From Rhodococcus rhodnii (GTDB taxonomy: Bacteria > Actinomycetota > Actinomycetes > Mycobacteriales > Pseudonocardiaceae): a stretch of 16,334 nt of DNA. The stretch is from assembly GCA_000720375.1 (NCBI GenBank), contig JOAA01000073.1, positions 1 through 16,334 on the forward strand, read 5' to 3'. A program made the position numbers and the translations under genes. The notes beneath the pieces were generated by a model. That model was not told the origin of the DNA. It did no database searches and saw only the letters and a program-made list of their open reading frames with translations. This document shows, piece after piece, positions 6,577 to 15,128 of this stretch (within the stretch, counting starts at the first letter, position 1; each line of letters starts with the position of its first letter).

Positions 6577-7656
6577 ATGGGCGAACAGTTGACCGTGGGG
6601 GTCGAGGAGGAGTTCTTCGTCGTGGATCGCCACGGCCACCTGTCCAGACACGCGGCGAAACTCATCGACACGGCGGAGGAGCAGGATGGCGAGTTGCAGA
6701 CCGAGCTGACCCGGTCACAGGCGGAACTCGCCACCGGCGTCTGCCGTACGCACGACGAACTGCTGACTCAACTGCACGACTTGCGTTCCGCGCTCGCCGC
6801 GGCCGGTGCGCGCCGGAATCTGCGGCTGGTTCCCAGCGGTGCGGCGTTGCTGCCCGAGCCCGACCCGCCCGCGATCACGCCGAACCCCAGGTACCAGCGG
6901 ATGGCCGACCACTTCGGCGCGATGATCCACCAGGTCACGACGTGCGGCTGTCACGTGCACATCGGGATCCCGGACGCGGCGGCGGGCATCCAGGTGATCA
7001 ACCACACCCGGCCGTGGTTGCCCATTCTGCTCGCGCTGACCGCGAATTCCCCGATCGAGCACGGTGTCGACACCGGGTATCACAGCTGGCGTTATCGGCT
7101 GTGGACGCAATGGCCGTCGGCCGGGTCCCCGCCGGTGTTCTCGTCCGTGGACCACTACGAGTCCATTGTGAATGGCTGTCTGAAATCGGGGGCCATCCTC
7201 GATCGGGGGATGGTGTACTGGGACATCCGGTTGTCCGAGCACCAGCCGACGCTGGAATTCCGGATCAGTGACGTGGCCGCGACCGCGGAAGAGGCCGTAC
7301 TGCTCGCTGTGATCGTTCGCGGACTCACGCACATGGCGTTGAACACCACAATACAGCCGATGGATCTGCCGAATGATGTGCTGCGTGCACAGCTATGGCG
7401 AGCCGCACGAGACGGAATAACAGGCGACTGTCCGCATCCCCATCACGGCGTGCCGGTTCCGGCTTTCACCGTGCTGAATGACCTGCTTGAACTGCTCAAA
7501 CCGATTCTGCGGGAAAACGGCGACCTCGAATTCGTCGAGAAGCAGGTCGCGCAATTGACCGCCACAGGCGGTGGCGCGGATCGCCAGTCACGGACGTTCG
7601 AACGAACAGGGCGCCCCGAGGACACCGTGGACATGCTCGCCATCATCCCCGAATAG
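6577..7656 (+). CDS. YbdK-type carboxylate-amine ligase (glutamate-cysteine ligase family 2)
   Basis: A 359-residue ATP-grasp-like ligase of the GCS2 family. These enzymes join an amino acid amine to a carboxylate through an acyl phosphate; YbdK itself has weak gamma-glutamylcysteine ligase activity. Motifs in order are TVGVEEEFFVVD (6-17) with the metal/ATP-binding glutamates, CGCHVHIGIPD (123-133), NSPIEHGVDTGYHSWR, QWPSAGSPPVF, and LSEHQPTLEFRISDVAATAEEA. The length is normal. The start lies just before the conserved first strand; only a weak AAAGAG precedes it. It is transcribed divergently from the flavoprotein operon and shares the repeat-bearing promoter. In mycothiol-producing actinomycetes a true glutathione role is unlikely, so the natural substrate is open. 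Confidence 0.9.
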   Translation: MGEQLTVGVEEEFFVVDRHGHLSRHAAKLIDTAEEQDGELQTELTRSQAELATGVCRTHDELLTQLHDLRSALAAAGARRNLRLVPSGAALLPEPDPPAITPNPRYQRMADHFGAMIHQVTTCGCHVHIGIPDAAAGIQVINHTRPWLPILLALTANSPIEHGVDTGYHSWRYRLWTQWPSAGSPPVFSSVDHYESIVNGCLKSGAILDRGMVYWDIRLSEHQPTLEFRISDVAATAEEAVLLAVIVRGLTHMALNTTIQPMDLPNDVLRAQLWRAARDGITGDCPHPHHGVPVPAFTVLNDLLELLKPILRENGDLEFVEKQVAQLTATGGGADRQSRTFERTGRPEDTVDMLAIIPE

Positions 7657-7669
7657 CGAGCATTGAACG

Positions 7670-7733
7670 GATATTCGCCGCAACCATTACGGCGGCACCC
7701 CTAGTTAGCCGCCGTCGCAGCCGGGCGAATATC
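7670..7733. terminator. Nested inverted repeat, probable terminator
   Basis: The outer arms GATATTCGCC (7670-7679) and GGCGAATATC (7724-7733) are perfect complements. Inside them ACGGCGGC (7689-7696) and GCCGCCGT (7708-7715) pair around an 11-nt loop. The structure starts 13 nt after the ligase stop and has no T-tract, as is usual for actinomycete terminators; it could work in either direction. Confidence 0.55.
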
Positions 7734-7982
7734 GCGTGCCCACCAGCGTCGGTCTCACCTCGCCTGCCGACTGGCGACCCCCCGGAGCCAGTCGGCCGAC
7801 GTTCACCGCCCCAGGAACTCATGGCGAGGATCCACCGAAGTTCGCTGCGGATTCTCCCTGCATCGACGATCATTTGGGCTACCCTCACGAGCCGGGCACG
7901 TCCGCCGTGCCTGCTAGAGACAAAAGAACGGATGTTCCGGTCCGGAACCTGGACGGACAGCCAACCGAGGGGTGGACAGCCG
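7734..7982 (+). other. Untranslated leader region before the nSTAND/WD40 gene
   Basis: About 250 bp between the hairpin and the chosen start. The WD40 frame is open from an ATG at 7821 and has another ATG at 7932. The 54 residues this could add (MARIHRSSLRILPAST and on) show no signal peptide or recognisable domain and lack a ribosome-binding site. I see no clear promoter, operator or small gene here. Confidence 0.4.
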
Positions 7983-10900
7983 ATGCCTGGCCAGGAGCCG
8001 GATCACCGCGCGGCGTTCGCGGAGCGGTTCGCGCTGTTGTACGCGGCGGCTGGGGATCCGCCGTTGAAGCGAGTGGCCGAGTCCGTCGCGCGGGCCCGCC
8101 GGGTTGATGAATCGGGCCGGCCGACTCGGGTCTCCGTCCAACGGATCAGTGACTGGCGGCGCGGGCGCAATGTTCCCGCCCGGTTCTCCGCCTTGGCGGC
8201 GACGCTGGAGATTCTGATCGGCGAAGCCCGGAAAACGCGCACCGCGCCGCTCGTCGACGGCCTGTACGACCTCGAAGCGTGGCGGACGTTGTGGGAGCAG
8301 GCGCAAAGCAGCCCGGTGGCGACCGGTGAAATACCGGACGAGCCGAGCGTTGATGTCGCACGGCAGGCGGATACCGGTGTGTGCCCGTACCGCGGTCTCG
8401 CGTCTTTCCGGCAAGAGGATTCCGATTGGTTCTTCGGCCGTGAACGCAGTACCGCGGCATTGCTGGCTCGTCTCGACGACGCGGTGGAAACCGGCGGAAT
8501 CATCATGCTTGTCGGCGCCTCCGGCTCTGGAAAATCGTCGGTTCTGCAGGCGGGCGTTGGTGCGGCGCTGGCAAAACGTTCCCCACTCGAACCTGGCGCC
8601 ACACATTGGCCGGTCATATTCATGACACCAGGAGCCGATCCGGTGGAGGAATTGGTCCGCCGCATTCCTTACCTCACTGACGTGCTGACCTCCGCAACCA
8701 GCCACGAACAGGAAACCGGTGATTTCGCGTCACTGATCCGGCAGGGTGCGGCCGCGTATGCCGAACGGTCCGGTGGGGACGCACGACTGGTTCTGATCGT
8801 CGACCAGTTCGAGGAAGTCTTCACGCTGTGCCGGGACGAGCACCACCGCCACCTGTTCGTGCAGGCCCTGCGCGCCGCGTCCACCGCAGGTGACACCGGC
8901 AGCGCGCCCGCGTTGGTCGTGTTGGGCGTCCGGGCCGACTTCTACGGTCACTGCCTCGACTACCCCGAGCTGGCCGAAGCGCTCCAGGACCGGCAGATGG
9001 TCCTCGGCGCGATGGCAGCGGCCGAGTTGCGCGAGGCGATCACGCGGCCGGCCAGAGCCGTTGGCGTCCAGTTCGAGACCGGCCTGGTCGACCTGCTCAT
9101 GCACGACCTTGGCGCGAGCACTCCGGGACGGACCAAGGGCGGCTCGTACGACGCTGGCGCGTTGCCGCTGCTGTCGCACGCGCTGCTGGCCACGTGGCAA
9201 CGGCGGCAAGCAGGCAAGCTGACGATCGGCGGTTACCGGGCCGCGGGCGGAATCCACGGCGCGGTCGCGGCCACCGCCGAACAAGCGTGGGCCCAGCTGA
9301 CACCGGCCGCCCAGTCGGCGACACCGGACGTCATGCTCCGGCTGGTCCACGTTGGACGGGACACAAGGGACACTCGCCGAAGGTCCACACGGGACGAGAT
9401 CGTGCAGCGCTCGGCCGATCCCGCCGCCGCGGCTGAGGCGCTGGAGGCGTTGGCACGAGCCCGGTTGGTCACGTTGGACGCCGACTCGGTGGAGATCAGC
9501 CACGAGGCGCTGCTGCAGGCCTGGCCCCGGTTGCGCAGCTGGATCGACAACGACAGAGCCGGAAACCTGGCGCGGCAACGTCTCGAAGAAGACGCCGAAA
9601 CCTGGGACACCGAACGCCGAGACCCCTCACTGCTCTACCGCGGCGCCCGGCTGGAGAGCGCGTTGCACCGCGCGCAGCAGGCCCGGCCGACCGGCATCGC
9701 ACAGGAATTCCTTGCCGCGTCGGCAAAACAGCGACGCCGGGCGACGTGGACCCGGCGCGTCGCCGTCACGTTGGTCTGTGTGCTGGCGGTTGTCGCGGGT
9801 GTCGCCGCCGTGGTCGCGATCACCGAACGCAACGACGCGGAGTTCCGGCGCATCCTGGCCGAGGCCGACCGGCTCGCCGAGGCCGATCCGTCGCTTTCGG
9901 CGCAGCTCAACCTGGTCGCCCACCGGATCCGGCCGGATGACCAAGAGGTCTACTCGAGGCTGATCTCGACCCAGAACACACCGCTGGCCACTCCCCTGCT
10001 CGGCCACACCGCTCCGGTGTACGAGACCTCATTCCGGTCAGACGGGCAGGTCATGGCCACGTCCAGTGCCGACAACACCGTCCGGCTGTGGGACACGCGT
10101 GACCCGTCTCGCCCGGTCCCGCTGAGCGAACCGTTGACCGAGCACACAAGTTGGGTCACTTCAGCGGTGTTCCGTCCGGATGGCAAGCTTCTGGCCACCG
10201 CGGGCGACGACAAGGTCGTGCGACTCTGGGACGTCACGGATCCCGCGCATCCCAAGCGACTTGGCGAGCCGTTCTCCGGCAACAACGGAACCATCTACTC
10301 GATATCGTTCACCGCGGACGGCAAAACCATCGCCACGGCGAACGACGATCGCACGGTCCGGCTGTGGGATGTGAGCGACCCGGTCAATCCGCGACCGCTG
10401 GGCGATCCGCTCTTCGGGCACACCGCGCCGGTGCGTTCCGTCGAGTTCGGCCGGAGTGGCCACATTCTTGCCTCCGCGGGTAACGACAAGGTCGTCCGGC
10501 TGTGGGACGTCACCAATCCCGCGCAGCCCACCGCACTCGGGCAGCCTCTTACCGGCAACACCGACACCGTGCATTCGGTGACGTTCAGCCCCGATGGCCG
10601 GATGCTGGCGACCGCGGGCGAGGACAAGACTGTCCGCCTCTGGAACGTCACGGATCCCGCGCGGCCCGTGCAGCAGAGCCAGCCGATCACCATGCACAGC
10701 GCCGCTGTCTGGCAGGTGGCGTTCAGCCCGGACAGCAGGATGTTGGCTTCGGCGAGCACGGACAACACGACCCGGCTCTGGAACCTCTCCGCCCCAACAG
10801 ATCCCGTCCCGTTCGGGCAGCCACTCTCGGCTGGCAGCAGTGGCGTCAACACCGTCGAGTTCAGCCCGGACGGCCGCACGCTCGCCGCCGGAACCGACAG

Positions 10901-11966
10901 CAGCGCCGTAAGCCTGTGGTCGATCCCGTCGACAATCCTTGCCGGACATACCTATTGGGTCAGTTCGCTGGAGTTCAGCCGGGACGGACGCGTGCTCGCC
11001 TCGGCGAGCGGTGACAAGACGGCCCGGCTCTGGGACATGACCGACCCGATCCGGCCGAGGTCCTTCGGGCCTCCGCTGGAGGGGCACGACACGTACCTGA
11101 ACAACCTCGCGCTGAGTCCCGACGGCCGCACCCTGGCCACCGCGGGTGGTGACCAGAAAGTGCGGCTGTGGGACGTGACCGATCCGGCCCGTCCGCAACC
11201 CATCGGCTCTCCCCTCGCGCTGAGTACCAGGTTCGGCGGGCAGGTCGCGTTCAGCCCGGACGGGCATGTCCTGGCGACCCTGAACGGCGACGCCACCGTG
11301 ACGTTCTGGGACACCAGCGTCCACGGGCAGGTCACCCGCCTCGGCGATCTGAACACGGGCCACACCGACTACGTCACCGACTTGATGTTCGGCCCGGATC
11401 AGCGCGTCCTCGCCACCGTGAGCGCCGACAAGACACTCCGGCTCTGGGACGTCTCCCAGCCGACGGCACCCCGCCCGCTGGGGAACGTCGTCACCGGGCA
11501 CACCGGTGCGGTCAACTCAGTGACGTTCAGCCCTGACGGCAAGACCATCGCCACAACCAGCGCCGACAAGGCCATCAGGCTGTGGAACGTCGCAAACCTT
11601 CAGCTGGTGGGAACCCCGTTGATGGCGCACACCGAGTCGGTCACGTCGGCTGCGTTCAGCCCGGACGGCAAGACCTTGGCCACGACCAGCGCGGACAAGA
11701 CGGTCCGGCTGTGGGACGTCGCGGACCCGGCCAACACCCACCCGATGGGCATGCTGTCCGGCCGCATGGACACCGGGTACGCCGCCGCGTTCAGCCCCAC
11801 CGCACGGGTGCTGGTCACCGGAACTGGCGACAACCTGATCCGTGTCTGGGATCTGGACAGGCAGCACGCGATCGACCGAATCTGCGCGACCACACGCAAC
11901 GTGTTGACGCCCGAGGTCTGGCAACAACACCTGTCGCTACTCGACTACCAGCCGCCGTGCCCGTGA
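7983..11966 (+). CDS. Membrane-anchored nSTAND NTPase with HTH-like N-terminus and 14 WD40 repeats
   Basis: A 1327-residue protein from the ATG at 7983 (GAGGGG about 10 nt upstream). Residues about 10-75 form an HTH-like helical module (RISDWRRGRNVPARFSALA) common at the front of actinobacterial STAND proteins. The nSTAND1 NTPase begins at CPYRGLASF (134) and FFGRE (150-154), with Walker A GASGSGKSS (178-186, Lys184) and Walker B LVLIVDQFEE (Asp274). After a winged-helix-like region (EISHEALLQAWPRLRSWI), a single hydrophobic helix lies at about 593-613. WD40 repeats run from about 672 to 1300; I count 14. Repeat 7 is short and lacks the DPxxPxPLG linker, suggesting two seven-bladed propellers. 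STAND proteins are signalling switches; with one helix, the propellers would lie outside and the NTPase inside. The stop overlaps the GTG of the permease gene by 4 bp. Confidence 0.9.
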   Translation: MPGQEPDHRAAFAERFALLYAAAGDPPLKRVAESVARARRVDESGRPTRVSVQRISDWRRGRNVPARFSALAATLEILIGEARKTRTAPLVDGLYDLEAWRTLWEQAQSSPVATGEIPDEPSVDVARQADTGVCPYRGLASFRQEDSDWFFGRERSTAALLARLDDAVETGGIIMLVGASGSGKSSVLQAGVGAALAKRSPLEPGATHWPVIFMTPGADPVEELVRRIPYLTDVLTSATSHEQETGDFASLIRQGAAAYAERSGGDARLVLIVDQFEEVFTLCRDEHHRHLFVQALRAASTAGDTGSAPALVVLGVRADFYGHCLDYPELAEALQDRQMVLGAMAAAELREAITRPARAVGVQFETGLVDLLMHDLGASTPGRTKGGSYDAGALPLLSHALLATWQRRQAGKLTIGGYRAAGGIHGAVAATAEQAWAQLTPAAQSATPDVMLRLVHVGRDTRDTRRRSTRDEIVQRSADPAAAAEALEALARARLVTLDADSVEISHEALLQAWPRLRSWIDNDRAGNLARQRLEEDAETWDTERRDPSLLYRGARLESALHRAQQARPTGIAQEFLAASAKQRRRATWTRRVAVTLVCVLAVVAGVAAVVAITERNDAEFRRILAEADRLAEADPSLSAQLNLVAHRIRPDDQEVYSRLISTQNTPLATPLLGHTAPVYETSFRSDGQVMATSSADNTVRLWDTRDPSRPVPLSEPLTEHTSWVTSAVFRPDGKLLATAGDDKVVRLWDVTDPAHPKRLGEPFSGNNGTIYSISFTADGKTIATANDDRTVRLWDVSDPVNPRPLGDPLFGHTAPVRSVEFGRSGHILASAGNDKVVRLWDVTNPAQPTALGQPLTGNTDTVHSVTFSPDGRMLATAGEDKTVRLWNVTDPARPVQQSQPITMHSAAVWQVAFSPDSRMLASASTDNTTRLWNLSAPTDPVPFGQPLSAGSSGVNTVEFSPDGRTLAAGTDSSAVSLWSIPSTILAGHTYWVSSLEFSRDGRVLASASGDKTARLWDMTDPIRPRSFGPPLEGHDTYLNNLALSPDGRTLATAGGDQKVRLWDVTDPARPQPIGSPLALSTRFGGQVAFSPDGHVLATLNGDATVTFWDTSVHGQVTRLGDLNTGHTDYVTDLMFGPDQRVLATVSADKTLRLWDVSQPTAPRPLGNVVTGHTGAVNSVTFSPDGKTIATTSADKAIRLWNVANLQLVGTPLMAHTESVTSAAFSPDGKTLATTSADKTVRLWDVADPANTHPMGMLSGRMDTGYAAAFSPTARVLVTGTGDNLIRVWDLDRQHAIDRICATTRNVLTPEVWQQHLSLLDYQPPCP

Positions 11967-12976
11967 CCGAGCTCAGAGGGCACGCGTTCAAACGGATGAC
12001 TCTGCTGCTCCTGGTGGCGGTCGCCGTGCTCGGCATTGTCACGATCGTCAGCCTGCTCGTCGGCGCCCAGCCCATCGGCGTGGGCTCCGCGCTGCGTGTG
12101 TTGTTCGATGACGACCGGAGCGACGCGGCCGTCATCGTGCACGACCTACGGATGCCTCGCACGCTCCTGGGCATCTGCGTGGGAATCGCGCTCGGGCTCA
12201 CCGGTGCGCTGATGCAGTCGTCGACCCGCAATCCCATCGCGGATCCCGGCATTCTCGGTGTGAACGCCGGAGCGGCTTTCGGGGTGCTGGTAGCGGTGGT
12301 GGGATTCGGTATACCCGGATTCTCCGGGTACGTCTGGTTCGCGTTCGTCGGCGCCACCGTGAGCACCGCGTTGGTCTACATGATCGGCAACGCGGGACCA
12401 CCAGCGGCCGGGCCGGGCCGGCTCGTGCTCGCCGGGACAGCTGTCGGCGCGGCTTTGGTCGCGTGCACCGAGGGCATCATTTTCCTGGACCCCAAGGCTT
12501 TCGACGAGTACCGGTTCTGGATCGTCGGCGACGTAGCCAAACCTGACCTCACGATCACCGGCCAGTTCGTGCCGTTCCTGGCCGTTGGGACCGTGCTGGC
12601 GTTGTTGCTCGGCCCACCGCTCAACGCACTCGCGCTCGGCGATGAACTCGGTGGCGCCCTTGGCGTCCGGATCGCCTACACCAGGATTCTGACCGGTATC
12701 GCGGTTCTCCTGCTGGCAGGTTCGGCGACCGCGGCCGCCGGGCCGATCGCGTTCGTGGGACTCGCTGCGCCGCATCTGGCTCGCGCTGTCACTGGAGCCG
12801 ATCAACGGTGGCTCATGCCGTATTCGGCCGTTACCGGCGCGATCGTGATCCTGGTGGCGGACGTCCTTGGCCGAGTGGTGCTGCCGTCGGGCGAGCTTCG
12901 GGTGTCGATCATGACCGCGATCGTCGGGGTGCCCTTCTTCGTGGTCCTCGTGCGCAGGAAACGAGCCGCCGCATGA
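11963..12976 (+). CDS. FecCD/FepD-type iron-siderophore ABC permease
   Basis: A 337-residue integral membrane permease of the FecCD family, forming half of the channel that moves ferric siderophores (or related metal chelates) into the cell. Conserved blocks are LRMPRTLLG, the loop motif TRNPIADPGILGVNAGAAFG (typical of the FepD-like partner), and AAAGPIAFVGLAAPHLAR near the ATPase-coupling loop. About nine to ten hydrophobic helices alternate along the chain. I chose the GTG at 11963, which overlaps the upstream TGA (GTGA). A GTG at 11957 and an ATG at 11996 are alternatives, and none has a clear Shine-Dalgarno sequence, so translation probably depends on the WD40 gene. It ends in ATGA, overlapping the next permease start. 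Confidence 0.9.
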   Translation: MTELRGHAFKRMTLLLLVAVAVLGIVTIVSLLVGAQPIGVGSALRVLFDDDRSDAAVIVHDLRMPRTLLGICVGIALGLTGALMQSSTRNPIADPGILGVNAGAAFGVLVAVVGFGIPGFSGYVWFAFVGATVSTALVYMIGNAGPPAAGPGRLVLAGTAVGAALVACTEGIIFLDPKAFDEYRFWIVGDVAKPDLTITGQFVPFLAVGTVLALLLGPPLNALALGDELGGALGVRIAYTRILTGIAVLLLAGSATAAAGPIAFVGLAAPHLARAVTGADQRWLMPYSAVTGAIVILVADVLGRVVLPSGELRVSIMTAIVGVPFFVVLVRRKRAAA

Positions 12977-13998
12977 CCGCCCGGACCATCAGGGTCTCCA
13001 GCCTTTCACTGCGCTACTCGCCGCGTGCCCTCGGCGTCACGTCGCTGCTCGCGATCCTGCTCGCGGCGTTGTGCGGATACGCACTGACCGTGGGCAAGTT
13101 CGAGATCCCTGTCGGGCAAGTGCTTTCGATGCTGGCGGGAAACCCTGGGCCACAAGGGATCGACTACGTGTTCTGGACCGTGCGGATGCCGCGTGTGCTC
13201 ACCGCGGTGCTCGTGGGCGTCATGTTCGGTGTCGCCGGGGACATCGTTCAAAGCCTGTCCCGCAATCCGCTGGGCAGCCCCGACGTCCTTGGGTTCGGCG
13301 GAGGTGCGGCCACCGGCGCGCTGCTGCAGATCCTGGTTTTCGGCGGGAGCGCCTTGGCGGTTTCGGCGGGCGCGATCGCCGGTGCTTTCGCCACCGCCGC
13401 ATTGGTTTACGTGGTCGCGTATCGCCGCGGCGTGGTCAGCTATCGGCTTGTGCTGACCGGAATCGGCATCGCCGCGTTGCTCACCGCGTTCAACCGGTAC
13501 CTGCTCATCAACGCCGAAGTCAACGAGGCGTACCGCGCCGCGGTGTGGCTGACCGGAAGCCTGCTGGACCGGACGTGGGACCACGTCACCATCGCGACGA
13601 TCGGCGCGGGATTGCTTGTCCCAGCTGCGTTCCTGATGTCGAACCGGCTGGCTTTGCTGGAGATGGGCGACGACACCAGCGCGAGCCTTGGCGTCACCCC
13701 GGAACGCAGCCGGGCTGCCCTGTTCGTGGTCGCCGTCGGCCTCACCGGCGCGGCCGTCGCCAGCGCCGGGCCGATCGCGTTCGTCGCACTGGCCGCCCCG
13801 CACATCGCACGACGACTGGTCCACTCGGGCGGCCCCAGCCTGGCCAGTTCGGCTCTAGTCGGCGCGGTCTTGCTGCTGGGCGCGGACGTGGCCTGCCAGG
13901 AGGTGTTCCCGACCGGTGACCTGCCCGCCGGAGTTGCCACGGGTGCGCTCGGCGGGCTCTACCTTGCCGTCGTGCTCGGCGTGCGATGGCGGCGCTAA
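12973..13998 (+). CDS. FecCD/FepG-type iron-siderophore ABC permease
   Basis: A 341-residue permease, the probable heterodimer partner of the preceding product. It carries VRMPRVLTAVLVGVMFG, the FepG-like loop SRNPLGSPDVLGFGGGAATG, WLTGSLLDRTWDH, and VASAGPIAFVALAAPHIARRL. The ATG overlaps the previous stop by 4 bp. The gene is the last on this strand: its TAA (13996-13998) shares bases with the stop of the convergent binding-protein gene, and no ATPase gene follows. A FepC-like ATPase must come from elsewhere if the transporter works. Confidence 0.9.
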   Translation: MTARTIRVSSLSLRYSPRALGVTSLLAILLAALCGYALTVGKFEIPVGQVLSMLAGNPGPQGIDYVFWTVRMPRVLTAVLVGVMFGVAGDIVQSLSRNPLGSPDVLGFGGGAATGALLQILVFGGSALAVSAGAIAGAFATAALVYVVAYRRGVVSYRLVLTGIGIAALLTAFNRYLLINAEVNEAYRAAVWLTGSLLDRTWDHVTIATIGAGLLVPAAFLMSNRLALLEMGDDTSASLGVTPERSRAALFVVAVGLTGAAVASAGPIAFVALAAPHIARRLVHSGGPSLASSALVGAVLLLGADVACQEVFPTGDLPAGVATGALGGLYLAVVLGVRWRR

Positions 13999-14984
13999 CC
14001 GATTTTCGGCAGGATTCCGTCGAGATCGGTGAGCATCGCGGTGGCCGCCGACGTCGATCCGCCGTCCCACCATGACGTCCTCGGCACCTCGAACACCCGG
14101 CCCGCTTGCACCGCCGGGAGCCGCTTCCACAAGTCACCGCTGGTGTATTTGGTGAACGTGGAAGTCACCTGACCGCCGTCGAACGCCCCACCGCCCGAGA
14201 AGTGGATGATCACATCGGCGTCGGCGAGCGTGCCAACCAGTTCCGTCGAGAGCCTGGTGTACGTGTCCCCGGCCTTGGCAGGCGCACTCGACGCCGTCCG
14301 TTGAACGCCGGCATCGGTGAGCACCCTGGACGGGAAGATGACCGAGTCGGTGATGATCCGCAGCTCGTCGGTGGTGAACCTGAGCAGGACGACCTTGCGC
14401 GCGGCGAGTACTTGCTTATGGCGTTCCCGGAACTGCGATGCGCGCCTCCGGTACTCGTCCAGTTTGCGTTGCTGCGCTTCACGTACGCCGAAGATGTCCG
14501 CGACTGTCAACGCCGCGTCGTACCACTCGACTTTGTCGCGCGTGTTGGCGTAGGCCACCGTCGGCGCAAGCCCGGACACCGCCGGGTACTTGTCCTGCAG
14601 GGAGGCGGTGTTGCCGATGATCAGATCCGGCCCGAACGTCGCCAGCTTCTCGACATCGACCTGGCCGAACCCCAAGTGCTCGAACGGCTGGGCGGGCGCG
14701 GGCAAGTACGGCGGCACTGGCGGATCAGCGTCCAGTGTGGCCGAGGCGACCAACGGGACCTGGTGTTCCAGCGCGATTTGCAGCGCCTGACCGGGATCGA
14801 GCGCGATCACCCGTTTCGGGGAAACCGGGACCTGGCTTGTGCCATAGGGATGAGTCACCGCCTTCGTCGCCCCACTGCCAGGGCCCGGCGACTGCGTGCC
14901 CGGCCCGCACGCACTGGCAGCCGCGGCGGCACCCACCGCGGTCAGCAAAGTCCGCCTGCTCAACGAAAAACGTGCGTGCGCCAT
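13995..14984 (-). CDS. FepB-like iron-siderophore substrate-binding lipoprotein
   Basis: A 329-residue periplasmic-type binding protein of the FepB/FhuD (Peripla_BP_2) class, which captures a metal chelate outside the membrane and delivers it to the FecCD permease. The N-terminus MAHARFSLSRRTLLTAVGAA has a twin-arginine-like motif (SRRTLL, 9-14), and the likely lipidated Cys is at 26 in ASAC-G; the lipobox is weak because position -3 is Ala rather than Leu. The mature part begins with a Gly/Pro/Ser linker. Then come PKRVIALDPGQALQIAL, a GFGQVDVEKLATFGPDLIIG block, LLRFTTDELRII, and the C-terminal lobe. I chose the ATG at 14984 because AGGGGAG lies 6 nt upstream; the frame is open to 15020. 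It converges on the permeases with overlapping stops. Confidence 0.88.
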   Translation of the reverse strand: MAHARFSLSRRTLLTAVGAAAAASACGPGTQSPGPGSGATKAVTHPYGTSQVPVSPKRVIALDPGQALQIALEHQVPLVASATLDADPPVPPYLPAPAQPFEHLGFGQVDVEKLATFGPDLIIGNTASLQDKYPAVSGLAPTVAYANTRDKVEWYDAALTVADIFGVREAQQRKLDEYRRRASQFRERHKQVLAARKVVLLRFTTDELRIITDSVIFPSRVLTDAGVQRTASSAPAKAGDTYTRLSTELVGTLADADVIIHFSGGGAFDGGQVTSTFTKYTSGDLWKRLPAVQAGRVFEVPRTSWWDGGSTSAATAMLTDLDGILPKIG

Positions 14985-15128
14985 TCGCGTCTCCCCTGGC
15001 AGCTGCGTCGACGTTGCCACAGTACTGCCAGGGAAACCCGTTTGCCCGTGCCGCGGTTACGCTGTTACGGTCAATTTCGTGGCTATTGAGCTGTCAGACA
15101 CGCCCGAGGCGTCCTAGCTACCCCGCCC

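Noticed and set aside
7821..7982. N-terminal extension of the nSTAND/WD40 protein
   Set aside because: The 54 extra residues have no domain, signal peptide or ribosome-binding site, and the family-like HTH region begins just after the ATG at 7983.
10161..11501. A 446-codon open frame on the minus strand
   Set aside because: Antisense to WD40 repeats; its internal periodicity mirrors the repeats on the + strand and it has no recognisable domain.
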